Assembly (NCBI RefSeq): GCF_964656455.1
Contig: NC_135725.1
Location: 46,879,688-46,943,687, forward strand
Length of the DNA stretch: 64,000 bases
Direction: 5' to 3'
Source of the DNA: Halichoerus grypus
Lineage: Eukaryota > Chordata > Mammalia > Carnivora > Phocidae
The notes under the pieces are model-generated. The model saw nothing but the letters and a program-made list of their open reading frames with translations, made no database searches and had not been told where the DNA came from. Positions within the stretch are counted from its first letter, which is position 1; the number at the start of each line of letters is the position of its first letter. The translations under genes and the position numbers were made by a program. Positions 10,944 to 22,309 of this stretch are shown here, piece by piece.

Positions 10944-11470
10944 GGTGGGAATGTCTTCTAGTGTTCTGGGGAGAGATCCAAGAATGAGCATCCTGTGCAA
11001 ATTCCCGTGGAAGTCTTGGAAGTTTTAAACACATCGATTTAGTTTAGAGAGAGTTTTTCATATCATAGCCTGTGCTTATAATAAATGAGAGTGCCATCTA
11101 TTTCCTAAATTAGTGTTTTTTCTGGAAATAAAAGTTGACAGATTGGTGTGGTTTTTGGTTATGTTTATATAATAGTTCCTGCCTTTCTAATACTGAGTAA
11201 TGTTATTTTCCTTCATTTTGATGAAAGTCATTCTGACTGCCTTCAGAGATGCCTGAAAGAGAATTGAAGCACATGGCTCATGTACAGTAATGTCCAGTTG
11301 GCCTTATTCTTTCCTTTTCAGAGAGCTATTTCCTACCTCTGTGAATTGTTCAAGACCTGGTTTCATCAGGTGTGAAATCAGTGGTAGTGAATTGTAAACA
11401 TGGACTTTACCGAGTTAATTAAGGGATAATGTGGACTCCATGCCTAAATTAGGACATTTTCTGAACTTTA

Positions 11471-11639
11471 TAGCTATTTATTTATTCATTCATTCATTCA
11501 TTCATTCATTCATTTATTTTTACTAAGTAGTCTTCGCACCCAGCATGGAGCCCAGCGTGGGGCTTGAACTCATGATCCTGAGATCAAGACCTGAGCTGAG
11601 ATCAAGAGTCAGGTGCTTAACCGACCGAGCTACCCAGGC
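11471..11639 (-). mobile_element. Older Can-SINE, antisense, with (ATTC)n tail
   Basis: An expanded (ATTC)n tail at about 11480-11512 leads to TTTTACTAAGTAGTCTTCGC, a short body and a head ending CGAGCTACCCAGGCACCCC. The body resembles the older subfamily lacking the CT-rich region. Its 5' boundary is shared with the next SINE. Confidence 0.85.
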
Positions 11640-11656
11640 ACCCCTATAGCTTTTTT

Positions 11657-11856
11657 TTTTTTCCTAAAGATTTTATTTATTTATTTGAGCATGAGAGAGA
11701 GAACATGAGCAGGGGGGAAGGGCAGAGGCAGAGGGAAAGGGAGAAGCAGAATCCCCGCCGACCAGGGAGCCCGATGTGGGACTCGATCTCAGGACCCTAG
11801 GATCATGACCTGAGCTGAAGGCAGACGCTTAACCAACTGAGGCACACAGGTGCCCC
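11657..11856 (-). mobile_element. Can-SINE inserted at the edge of an older SINE
   Basis: The reversed tail CCTAAAGATTTTATTTATT and an ending of CTGAGGCACACAGGTGCCCC define the copy. The target-site duplication ACCCCTATAGCTTTTT (11640-11655 and 11857-11872) includes the last bases of the older SINE head, so this copy inserted later, exactly at that junction. Confidence 0.93.
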
Positions 11857-11874
11857 ACCCCTATAGCTTTTTAA

Positions 11875-13904
11875 AAAGACAAATCATATTTTGAACCCTG
11901 AGCCAATGACTGGCCAACTTGTATATAACATGACTGTGGACAGTTTGGAAATGTGTCAAACTGACAACTTCCTTAAGGAGAGGTTAATAACTCTTAATCA
12001 ACAAACCAGCTTCAGGTAAACTCCATATGTTTACCTGGGACTCCCCTAACCAAACCCCCAAGATGTTTTTCAGACCCCTGGGCCCTATGAGAAGAAAAGG
12101 CTGTTTACAAAGTTCTTAAAACCTTCCCTATCTATTAGCTTAGCTATATTATATTAACTATATTATTAACTAATTATTGCAACATTGTAATTTATTGTAT
12201 TATATATTTGACAGATTATATATATTAAATATATAAAATATATAATTATAATTATTATATTGGATGTGTTATTAACTATAGTTTCCCTATAGTTGTTGGA
12301 AGTGAGATTCTCCATCTGATCCTGGAAAATAACAGAGGTGTTGGAGGAAGCTATTTTTCCACATTGCAGTATGTTTATACAAAAGCCTTATTGGAATTAT
12401 TAGGTGCTTAATAGTAGGTCTTCTAAATATATGTAGGGAGAACACCTGGCAAAAGATTTTAGTCTTTTTGAAAATCAGAGCTCCCTGTTAGTGGTTTTAA
12501 AACCTGAGAAAATGTGTTTTCTTCCTATCTTTCTATATATAGTAAGAGTTTATGGCAAGATTACATAGGTGTAGGCATTGAACATTAACCACAAAGGTTA
12601 GTAATTTTTAGGTAGGCCCAGATGGTTTAAAATGAAATCTTATTGCTTAGTATCTCAACCTCAATGGAATAACTCTAAATACTACATATAACGTACATCA
12701 GTTTCTTTTTGACTGACTGATGGAATATGCCTAGCAGGAGAAGTTTATGAACTTTGGCTTTAGAGAAGTACATATTCCTTCCTTATAACCTACCATCATT
12801 GAAGAGCTTAACAAGTTAAGTTTTGTGAAACTCACTGCCTCTCAAACCCTTGGTACTTGCTTACTTTTCTCTTGTTCGGAAGTGGGGAGAGGGATGCAGA
12901 TTTTTTGTTTTTATTTTTTTTTTTCACTTGCAGTTTACAACTCTGAGTTTTTTTATTTCCCTTTTACGTTTTGGTTGTTAAGTCTAGTTAAAGGTCTTGC
13001 TTAATGGGAACAATTGCATTCTTTGATAATTTAATTTTATTCTTTGTAATGTTTTCAGGGCTTAATTTTTTCCAATTGTAAAAGTGTACACACTTCTGAG
13101 CCATTTGAAATCACTTATGTGGCTGGGTTCATGGCCGATGACTTGCTGGTCCTTCAAAAGTCATATATTATCACATAGTAAAAAAGCTGACTTTCAGGGC
13201 GGAATCCTGTGATAGTTCTACTCTGGGTCATAAGCCATATTTTAACATGGAAAATGAATAGGAAATGTGTGAAATTTAATGGTCTGTAAGTTACTGCTGT
13301 GAGAAAAGGAGAAAATATATTCTATAAAAGAACTTGCACAAAGAGTCTTTGGACACTTTGCACTCTGTTCTATTGTCACTGAGTTCTATGAATTGCTACC
13401 CCCTGAAGTCAGTCCACTCTCTGTGTTCTTCACACCAGCAAAAAGAAGCCAGAATGTACAGTACTTTTAATAAAGAGCTTTACAGATAAGAAGTGCTGTA
13501 CTACTATTCCCTCGTAGCCATAGCGTCGATCATGCCTAGAGCAAAATTGGGCTGAGCCTGTCAACATGAAACAATTAGACAAAGAGAAACACAGACCGAA
13601 ATTCAAGGTCAGGTATCTATTCCGTTCGGTGGTAATATGCTTATTTCTTCTTTATAAACCCCACATAGATACCTGTAGAATAAACATGTTTTTAACTGGC
13701 ATTTGAACCCTTTACTGTTTCTTTTTTTTCTTTTTTGCAGAAAGCCTAGAATTTATACCCAGCAAGGAGTTCTGTATCAATTTCTTGCCTTCCCTGAGTG
13801 TTCATATTGGGCAGAGTTTCTTTTGAAGAGTCTGTAGATTGTAAATCACTTAAAATTCTCACTGAAATTGTTTGTGATTTTCAGTTCCACCCTATATCAC
13901 TGTG
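11875..13904. other. Intronic stretch with AT-rich low-complexity core
   Basis: Positions about 12130-12280 are almost pure A/T, with short TATATA-like palindromic runs. The rest (11875-12130 and 12280-13904) shows no repeat or exon I can name. T-tracts occur near 12910 and 13722. Confidence 0.5.
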
Positions 13905-13919
13905 ATATTCAGTAGTTCT

Positions 13920-14126
13920 TTCTTTTTTTTTTTTTTTAAGATTTTATTGATTTATTTGACAGAGAGAGACACAGTGAGAGAGGGAACACAAGCAGGGGGA
14001 GAGAGAGAGGGAGAAGCAGGCTTCCCATGGAGCAGAGAGCACGATGCGGGGCTCAATCATAGAACCCTGGGATCATGACCTGAGCCGAAGGCAGATGCTT
14101 AACGACTGAGCCACCCAGGCACCCCA
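13920..14126 (-). mobile_element. Can-SINE, antisense
   Basis: A poly-T, AAGATTTTATTGATTTATTT, the GACACAGTGAGAGAGGGAAC body of the common younger subtype and the ending GCCACCCAGGCACCCC are present. The target-site duplication ATATTCAGTAGTTCT is perfect at 13905-13919 and 14127-14141. Confidence 0.96.
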
Positions 14127-14455
14127 ATATTCAGTAGTTCTAATAGACTGAAACAGAAACATTTGTCTTGTCGTGTCACTGAGTGCTGAGTATAGGGAGG
14201 GGTTGGGGTTGGGCCCTGAACTGCATTTGGAATAGTGGAGTTTGTCTGCTCCCAGTTAAATACCAGGTAGAGTAGCTTTGTCTTCTGGTTAAAACTCTCT
14301 AAGGGAGCTACCTGCCTGGGATCAGCTTCTAGTGTTGGTGAAGGGGGAATCAGATTTTGTGGCAACTTTGAATTTCAAAACAGGCATGAGGAATTCCCCT
14401 CAAGGGGAAAACACACTGAAGTCCACCCTTGACAGAATAAAAATGTCTTCTTTTA

Positions 14456-14656
14456 TTTATTTATTTATTTTAAAAAGATTTTATTTATTTATTTGAGAGA
14501 GAGAATGAGAGAGAGCACATGAGAGGGGGGAGGGTCAGAGGGAGAAGCAGACTCCCTGCTCAGCAGGGAGCCCGATGTGGGACTCGATCCCTGGACTCCA
14601 GGATCATGACCTGAGCCAAAGGCAGTCGCTTAACCAACTGAGCCACCCAGGCGCCC
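14456..14656 (-). mobile_element. Can-SINE, antisense
   Basis: Reversed (ATTT)n, AAAAAGATTTTATTTATT and an ending of CTGAGCCACCCAGGCGCCC are present. The target-site duplication AAATGTCTTCTTTTA is perfect at 14441-14455 and 14657-14671. Confidence 0.96.
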
Positions 14657-15967
14657 AAATGTCTTCTTTTAATGAGCGGACAGGGAAGGGAGAAGGTGGT
14701 ATTGGTCTTCTGCCTACATGTCTCATGGCCAGAAACTCCCAAGTGAAGTTGCCAGTTGGCATCCTTTATCATTCATTCTTCAGCTCTTCCGAGTCAGCCC
14801 TTCAAATAAGAGGAGAGTCTTATAATTTATGGAAACATTGCTTTACATCTATAGGAGCAACCCATGCAAGTTCCCTACAGCCAACTTGGCATTGATTCAT
14901 AAATATAAATGGATAAGGAAGGCTCACCAGACTCTGAGAAAACGTAACAGCATTAGTAACCAAAGAATCTGTTTCCAGAAGAAAGAGAACTCAGGAAGAA
15001 GAATATAATGAAAAACAATCTAAGTCCTGAGAGATATTGGAAAGCTATGATTCTATGTTTTTATGCTGTCAACAAAAATACTGCTGTGAGAAAGAAGAAA
15101 CTCAATGATGAGATTTTAGAAGTGGAAAATGTGATTGCCACAGTTTGTAAATGGAGACAGGATTAGTGACTTACAGAATCTGCAAGTAAATATTTCAGAA
15201 TACGGAACAAAAAAAATTTAAAAAGTTAAGACACTGAGGGTCAATATTGGGAGTTCTAACATCTTTCTCTAGAAATTCCAGTTGGGGGGAATGGAGAAAA
15301 TGAAGGAGAGAAACTTAAAACACGACAGAAAACTATTTCTTGAGCTGAAAAAAGACACAAAGGTACCGATCATTAGGACCCTTTGAAAGCCAAGCAGCAT
15401 ATGTAAGAATAGATCAGTCTCTGATTTTGTCCCCAGAACTTAAAGGATAAAGAGAAGGTCATGAGAGATTTTTAGAGAAGAATGGGGAAAGGAAAAACTT
15501 AAAGTAAGATTGATCTTAATTTTTTAGCATCAGCACACTGGGTGCTGGAATACATGGGATTATTGCCTTCTAATTTCTTGGGGAAAATCACTTTGTACCC
15601 GGATTATTCGTCCCCATTTTTCTACCTTTTGCGACTGGTAATAAAGGCTTTTCCAGGTGTGCAAGAATTCAAGAACATTCCTTGTTTGCTGGTTTTTATG
15701 GGGGGTGGGGGAGGAAACCCCTCAAGGATGTGCTCCAACAAAATGGAAAATGAATCCAAGAAAGAGAAGAAATGTTGAATGGTGATCAAAATATCCAGTA
15801 AACCTTATGGTTAGTTGAAAATAATTATTTGTAGAGTATGAAAAATAGTTACCTGGAACTAAAGTCCAAGCTTTAAAACATGGTGGGGGTAGCTAGTGGG
15901 ATTGTGATGGTGTGAAGAGCTGAGAATGTGCTAAGGGTGGAATTGTTTTGGAAACTGAGTAATTCTT

Positions 15968-16163
15968 TTTTTTTGTTTTTAATTTTTTTTTAAATTTTAT
16001 TTATTTATTTGAGAGAGACAGAGATAGAGCACAAGTGGGGAGGAGAGGGAGAAGCAGGCTCCCTGCAGAGCAAGGAGCCCGACGCGGGACTCGATCCCAG
16101 GACCCCGGGATCATGACCCGAGTCGAAGGCAGACGCTTAACGAACTGAGCCACCCAGGCACCC
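15968..16163 (-). mobile_element. Can-SINE, antisense
   Basis: The reversed tail TTAAATTTTATTTATTTATT and the ending CTGAGCCACCCAGGCACCC define the copy. The target-site duplication GGAAACTGAGTAATTCTT is a perfect 18 bp at 15950-15967 and 16164-16181, a strong sign of a relatively young insertion. Confidence 0.97.
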
Positions 16164-16599
16164 GGAAACTGAGTAATTCTTGATGTTGGTAGAAAAATAA
16201 GGTGAAATATGCACATAAGCCTTTATTAGTAACAATTAGTGATTTATGATTTCTAAATACTATAACAAAAGGAAAAAAGAAATAAAAAAACCCTAAAAGG
16301 ATGGCAAATATGAACATAAGATGATAGGAATATTAAAAAAAAAGATGGTAGGAATAATTCCAAGTAGATCAGTTGTGACAATTACTGTGAGTGAATTAAA
16401 TTATCAAAAGAAAGGCTCATTAACTTTATAGTGTTTCTAAGAGGCAAATTTTGAAACAAGTGAGAAAAATTGAAAATGGTAACAATTAAAAACTAGGTAG
16501 ATCATTAAGCTAGATGTGGTAATATTATCATCGAAGGGAGGTAATACAGAATCCAAGATAAAAAACCTCACACAGAACAAAAGGTAGTCATAGGTAGAT

Positions 16600-16870
16600 T
16601 CCATTGAAGTTAGGAATCAGAAAAATATGGCTGACAGTCATGTTGCTATTTTTCTGGAGGTTCTGGCCATTTTTCATTCAAGAAAAAGAACTAGAACTTA
16701 CATATGTACTACAAAGGAAAAAGCCAGGGCTCCTTAGAAAATGCAAGAGAATTTACTTAAAGCCATTGCTTTTAGAATGGATAAGAGAGTTCATTACAGT
16801 GGATAGATGTAAGATCAGTCTACAAAACCAGTTGGTTTTCTTTACAAAAACCCCAATAAATTAGATAACA
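16600..16870 (+). repeat. Ancient L1 ORF2 fragment, sense
   Basis: Fragments such as TTCTGGAGGTTCTGGCCA, CAAGAAAAAGAACTAG, AATGCAAGAGAATTTAC and GATCAGTCTACAAAACCAG follow the order of the L1 reverse-transcriptase region (usually 'ggaggtactggccaacgcaat...aagaaaaagaaataaaag'). Frames are broken and divergence is high. The surrounding A-rich block at 14,900-17,000 may be more of the same element. Confidence 0.5.
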
Positions 16871-17386
16871 TTGGCACTATATGGGAAAGGTATAATTTAT
16901 AAGCAGTGTAGAAGCTATAACTTGAAATACTAGAATTGCATAGAAAGAGTTTGATGTAATTATAAAACGTCACCAAAATACATACAGTGGCTTCTAATAT
17001 ACTTTAGATATGGAATTCACATCATAAATATTTATCATTGACTGAAATTTAATGATCTTACAATTGCAAGGCATTTCGTTTTGTTTTTTCTGTTAATTGG
17101 TATATGGGTTCTGATTCATTACCATAAATTCGCAGCAGGAAGATATTCAACTAATCAATTTACTAAGTAGTGCCGAGGGTCCAAAAGGGAAGTGTTGATC
17201 ATGTTTGCCAGTTTGACTGAATTCTGAGTTCTGTTGAGTAAATCAGTTCTAGACCTTTTGATAACCTGGCTCGTGCTTTGGAATAAATTCTTCTATCCTT
17301 AATCTTCCAGTGCTAAATAGTTTTAAATGTGGTCTACTCATTAGAAGCTATAGTATCTCCTTGAACAAAGTAATAGCAAATAAAAA

Positions 17387-17632
17387 TAGGTAACATTTAC
17401 ATATGCTTATAACATACCAGTCACTATTTTAATCACTTGATTTGCATCTGTTAACTAACTCACAAACAGCTCTTTGAGGTTACTACCACTACTTTTTAGG
17501 AACTGGGGCACAGAGTTTGCTTAACTTCCCCAAAGTCACACAGCTAATAATTGGCAAAGTCAGGATTTGAACCCGCACATATGGTTCCAGAGTCTGTGCT
17601 CTCTTACCCAGTATGTTATACTGTCTCTCTAC
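17387..17632 (-). repeat. MIR element, antisense, nearly full length
   Basis: A good MIR in reverse: TAACATTTACATATGCTTAT, TAACTAACTCACAAACAG, CTGGGGCACAGAGTTTGC, CCCCAAAGTCACACAGCTAA and GGATTTGAACCCGCACATAT, ending at the TGTTATACTGTCTCT terminus. Confidence 0.9.
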
Positions 17633-18329
17633 CACTTTTAGTTAAACTATTAAAAAAATTCTTTTGAAAGAGTAAACAAGGTTTACCAACTTCATATTTT
17701 TAAGATTGGCCCAGTCAGTTGTAGAGAGAATTAAATACTAAGAGAAGAACCTCAACGTTTGTTTGAAATCTGGCCAGATGTTCAATCTCGTGTTTTTGCC
17801 TCCATTATGCAAGCTCCCATTGGCCCTTCTATAAATAGGCAAATCACATTTAGCCAGATCTTTATATCTAAATAGAACACTTATACACAGTCGTAACTCC
17901 TGAAGGCTTCGATCAAAGGGAAGATGGAGAAGGTCCAAGTGAATCAGCAAATCAGCAAGCATGGTTGCAATTGGGATTATTGCTTAATGGTCAAAAATGA
18001 TTTTACACTTTTTTGTTTGTAATGATCCTAACTGGGAGATTCTGAAATCTAATTGAAGTCAGGACTATTAGTGAACAAAAAAAAGTAGGTTGTTGTAGTC
18101 TCTTTGCAAAATAATGTCTATCATTGTTGGAGAAAATTATACATTGGTTATTAGGTATGAAACCTTTAAAATACTGATAAGCTATATAGCTAATTCAGGA
18201 CCTTGAAAGGGCATGACAACATCAGTTCTTCAGTATACAGTCATGGAGAACCTCTTTGGGATGCACGTTTTAATTGGAACTTGGGATACAAAGACCCTTA
18301 TTGGAGGACTCACAGTGCTTAGGGAAGAT

Positions 18330-18480
18330 AGCAATATCCAGTCAGAATACTGTGTGGTGAGTGCAATAACGCAGGGAAGCGCAGTGTGTGGTAGGACAGA
18401 GCCCAGAGGGGCAGCGAAGTCATAATAGGAAGACTGCCTGAAGTGGGTGATTCGTAAACTAAGTCTTGCAGGACAAATAC
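18330..18480. repeat. Ancient dispersed repeat, L2-like
   Basis: GTGAGTGCAATAACGCAGGG, GACAGAGCCCAGAGGGGC and GACTGCCTGAAGTGGGTG recall the 'gataagtgctatg...aaggcctgagg' part of an old mammalian interspersed repeat. Divergence is high and the family is uncertain. Confidence 0.3.
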
Positions 18481-18721
18481 AAGTTCAAAAAGAGTATCTT
18501 TGAAATGAACTAGAAGAAGCATATATTGCCTGTTTTTATGCTCTACAAAACACTCCTTTTTATATATGACATTTATATATGGTACTCCTTGAGTACCATT
18601 GTTGGGCAAACAGTGGAATAAATAAATTTCTGGAGGTGCTGGAGTAGGGTTTTTTATTTATTTATATTCTTTGTGAACCATAGGTTCCCTAGCAGTAATA
18701 TATTTTACATGTCAGATGTAA

Positions 18722-18743
18722 TTTGTTGTTGTTGTTGTTGTTG
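18722..18743. repeat. (GTT)n microsatellite
   Basis: A short run of TTGTTGTTGTTG, about seven trinucleotide units, in otherwise unassigned intron. Confidence 0.9.
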
Positions 18744-19238
18744 GGGAGTAAAAGAAAGCCATTAACAATCATAGTTGTTGCTACTGTCTGATAGCTGTAA
18801 CTGAAAGAATGGGTCAGGATTTGGTGGATCTGATGGGAAAGGTCTATTCTAGAATTCTGAAAGTAGGACAGCTGTGTTAGTTCCCTTACCAGAAGTCTTG
18901 AGATTTATTCTGTCCCTCTGTCTTTCCAGCACACTGGACTTCTACCTTCCCAGTGATAATTTTGAGCTTTTCATGATGGGTAGTGTAATAGGCTCTTTGG
19001 CAAGTTGTCAGAACAGTTGTGTAATGCAATTGGGCATCCTGAAGTCCGTTGATTTCAAATGAGTAGACGTGGTTACAAACTTAGTGGAGCCAGACAAGTA
19101 GTTAAGGAGTGACTTGGGATGATTTCTGTGTGTCAGTCGTCCAGTGTATTGATGGGACTTTCAGAGACCTCATGTCCTGTTATCCTTGTTCAGTAGCATT
19201 TTTGTGGTAGTGGATCATATCTGCATTTAAGACAATTT

Positions 19239-19424
19239 TTTTTCAAAGATTTTATCTATTTGACACAGAGTGAGAGAGCACAAGCAGGGGGAGCAGCAGA
19301 GGGAAAGGAAGAAGCAGGCTCCCCGCTGAGCAGGGAGCCCAATGTGGGGCTCAATCCCAGAACCCCGGGACCATGATCTGAGCCGAAGGCAGACACTTAA
19401 CCGACTGAGCCAGCCAGGCGCCCC
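19239..19424 (-). mobile_element. Can-SINE, antisense
   Basis: CAAAGATTTTATCTATTTGA begins the reversed tail and the head ends CTGAGCCAGCCAGGCGCCCC. The target-site duplication AAGACAATTT lies at 19229-19238 and 19425-19434. Confidence 0.95.
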
Positions 19425-19434
19425 AAGACAATTT

Positions 19435-20409
19435 GTGTCCCTCCCCGCCATCTAGAGAAAATGAGCATGTAAAAATATATGTAACCTAAATTTATATCAT
19501 ACCGCAGAGTTAAACAGTGCTAATGATTGAATATGAGTAAGCACAGATGAGCATTTTTAGATGTCCTAGAGTTATTTTGAATATTAGCAGTCTTCAATGG
19601 AAATTTTCAATAGATTACAATTAGATTTAGAATTCATAAAAGGAATTCCTTAAGGGAAACAGTCTTGCTTATTTCGTCTCCTAGTGACCTTGGACAGTTC
19701 CTGGTCAGATTAGTTGCTGGACAGATACCTGCTTTGTTGCCTGATTGAATTAACACATAAATATATTAGATGCACGGATCAACCCTACTAGAACCAACAA
19801 AACCCTATTTTCCAGTATTGTCATGTGTTATCCAGACTAATAAAGGGAATAGTGTGGAGTCCAGGGATAGAATTTAGGTTAGGTTAGATTACAGTAAAAT
19901 CTTATTAAACGAAATCCTATTAATTTAGGGTTCAGGGTAATTAGATACAGGCTGAGTTAAAACATAAGCTGATTTTGAAGCTATTGTTTTTAGGCAGTTT
20001 GGACTTGCTCATTTGCATGAGTACAATGAATGTGCCAATTTAAAATGATCACATTATCTATTCATTAAGACATATCAGCAGGGACTGGTACTTGGCAACA
20101 CTTGGCTAATTAGTTTGTTACAGTATGTACATGAAAGCAATCGAATTTTGTTTCTTTAACATTTTTCTCTAATCCAGTCTTTCCTACCTTCATTGTTCCC
20201 AGTAGTCTGAATTGTTATTAGTGATAATTATACTGGTGGCATTTTACTCTACTTAGGTGTATTTAGTTGTCAAATTGTATTCAGTTTTAATGGTGCATCC
20301 TGATCTGTGTTAAGTGGAATTATCATTCAGCTTCAAATACTGTAGATACCTTGTTTTTACTAGGTCTCATTTTATTAAGCATTTTCAAAATGCTCATTTT
20401 GTCATTTAT
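19435..20409. other. Intronic stretch without recognised features
   Basis: This block of nearly 1 kb is A/T-rich and contains no recognised repeat, exon or regulatory motif. TTAGGTTAGGTTAGATT near 19872 is a short degenerate direct repeat. Confidence 0.45.
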
Positions 20410-20452
20410 CTCCTTTCTCTTTCTCTCCCTTTCTCTCTCTCTCTCTCTCTAG
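20410..20452. repeat. (CT)n microsatellite
   Basis: A pyrimidine tract of CTTTCTCTTTCTCTCC followed by a pure (CT) run ending TCTCTCTAGC. It resembles a splice acceptor by chance but is not followed by a recognisable coding exon. Confidence 0.9.
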
Positions 20453-20950
20453 CAAACCTCCTATATGGCAGGTTCTGGTAATACTAAGATGAAAGGGTAT
20501 AGTCTTTGTTTTCAGAAATCATAGAGCTTAGTGTGTTGACAGAAGCATGAAAATTTACTGTTTAGTGCAGGATGGTGATTGCCATTGTGGAGGTATGTAA
20601 GTGTGGAACTTACATGAGGAGGAGTTTCCCTGATGCAGGGGACAGGGAAGGCATTCTGGGCAGGATGAAGGGCACATACAAAGACACACATGCGTGGCAG
20701 GTCACGGTGGGGGGAACAAGGCAGCAAGGAGTACTCTATTAAACCCAGGTAGATAGGGTACGGGAAACTGTTCCTTGAGTGGATACTGGGTAAGTATCTG
20801 GAAGCAAAATCCTGAGAGCCTTGCAGTGAGGCAGGAGTGAGAATTTATCTCCAATAGAGAGGAGATAAAGTTATATGACAGGCTGTTAGAAGTGTTGGTG
20901 GGGACCTTGAAATACCAAAATGAATTTGGAGCCAGAACACCCAGCAGAAC
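20453..20950. repeat. Ancient L2-like dispersed repeat
   Basis: TATGGCAGGTTCTGGTAATA, CAGAAATCATAGAGCTTAG, GGGAAGGCATTCTGGGCAGG and GAGAGCCTTGCAGTGAGGCA follow the order of a very old mammalian repeat whose consensus includes '...ggcactgttctaggcactgggg...aaggcattccaggcagagg...'. I believe this is L2 but cannot confirm it without a search. Confidence 0.4.
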
Positions 20951-21840
20951 TTGGGAGAGTAATAGGAATAAACTTCGATGACTGAGTGCTACTGCTGTTT
21001 TTAACCCGTCACCCAGAGCGATAGAGTGAGCTCCTAACTCACTGGAAGTTAGGAGATGACGGGATAGGGGAAGAGAAGGGGGGCGGATTTTTGCGGCAAG
21101 TTGCTGGAGTGCTGAGTCCTACAATTGCCAGCTTCTCGCGCTCAAGCCTAGTGACATGGACTTCAGTGGAACCCCATGTCCGTCCCATCCAACTATGTGT
21201 ATCCCTGGCAGTTGGGGTGGGCAGATGTTTAGGGTGCCTGTCCCCCAAATCTAGACTCTGAAAGAGAGTGATGGGCTGGCTAGTGTTGTGATCCTGGAAG
21301 CGAAGGAGAGAGTACTGGCCACGTAGGGGTTGGCTTGCATGCTAGAAGTTGTGGAAACAGAAGATGTGCTCGTGTTTCCAGTGGAGAGAGCAGCATGGCA
21401 AGAGAATACAGTGGACTTGTCTCATCCCATCTTACAGGTTTGCTTAGAAGGCTATACACACACTCGTGAATGAAACAGGATTCCTGCAGAGCGTGTGGGA
21501 CAATCATACTGGAAGAGAGCATCTCACCTGTATCAGGAGTCTAGAGAGAACTTAGTCTGGCAGGTTTAGGCTGCTTGCCAAGGAGCCATAGGAGAGTCCC
21601 TTTGGGGCAGGTGAGCTGGAAAAACACGCCTAGTCCTGTAGCTGAGGAGTGCTGACACCACTCTTCTCCTCGGAGGGGCTGGCCTGCTTCCAGAAAGGGA
21701 AGGCGGAAGCCACACCTATCAGCATCCATTAAAGGGAGTAAGCACAGGGAACCCTTGAGAGTGTCTCCAGCTCTCATTATGAAAGAGGACTTCAGCTTCC
21801 TCCATTTGGACTTCAAACTTTCTAATTGATCAAGTTCTTT
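20951..21840. other. Relatively GC-rich unassigned intronic block
   Basis: Base composition is more G/C-rich than the surroundings. Several open frames of 70-91 codons exist on the minus strand, but none has recognisable motifs and no splice-flanked conserved peptide was found. A perfect 8-bp stem CTCCTAAC/GTTAGGAG with a 9-nt loop lies at 21031-21055. The block could be part of an old endogenous retrovirus ending in the LTR-like segment that follows; this is unproven. Confidence 0.35.
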
Positions 21841-22216
21841 CCAGCTTATCTCTGAACTGAGACAAAAGACCCTGCAGGCAAAGCAACCCCTGATGGGAAT
21901 GTAATTATCCCCTTAAGCAATAAGGACTGCCCTGAGCCAGCAAGACCCCATCTGTGATTGACTCCAAGCCAGTGATGGACCTGACCTTTACTGCCCACCC
22001 CCATGTACCCGCTGACCTTTGGCGGACATTTGCCTTACACAAACCTGGAAGTCTTTTTCAGTACTTTGGAGACAGTCTTTGAGGTTCAAGTTCGCTGTCT
22101 TCCCGACATTAGTCTCACTGAAATAAATTCCTTTTTCGTTTCCCCACCCCTCATCTCTCTGCCTTTGGATTTTACTGGTGGGTGGCGAGTGGTGGAACCT
22201 GGTCTGTTTGGGACAC
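21841..22216 (+). mobile_element. Possible solitary LTR (ERV1-like)
   Basis: The segment has the composition and layout of a class I LTR: a C-rich U3-like part (CAAGACCCCATCTGTGATTG), CTGAAATAAATTCC as a polyadenylation signal near 22119-22132, a pyrimidine-rich stretch, then a GT-rich U5-like tail ending TGGTCTGTTTGGGACA. No matching second LTR, primer-binding site or viral reading frame was recognised. It is annotated only as a relic, and an alternative is an unrelated GC-rich repeat. Confidence 0.35.
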
Positions 22217-22242
22217 TCCCCCCCGCCCCCCCCCCCCCCCCA
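22217..22242. repeat. Poly-C tract
   Basis: CTCCCCCCCG followed by an uninterrupted run of about 18 C. Length may be unreliable in assemblies and variable between individuals. Confidence 0.9.
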
Positions 22243-22309
22243 GGAGCCAGGTGCCCTTGCTCTCCTGGGCCCCTGTACAACTATAGCCATTCACTATGGA
22301 GATTCTGCA

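Noticed and set aside
20410..20460. Strong polypyrimidine tract plus AG resembling a splice acceptor
   Set aside because: It is a (CT)n microsatellite. The sequence after it shows no conserved reading frame and resembles an old L2-type repeat.
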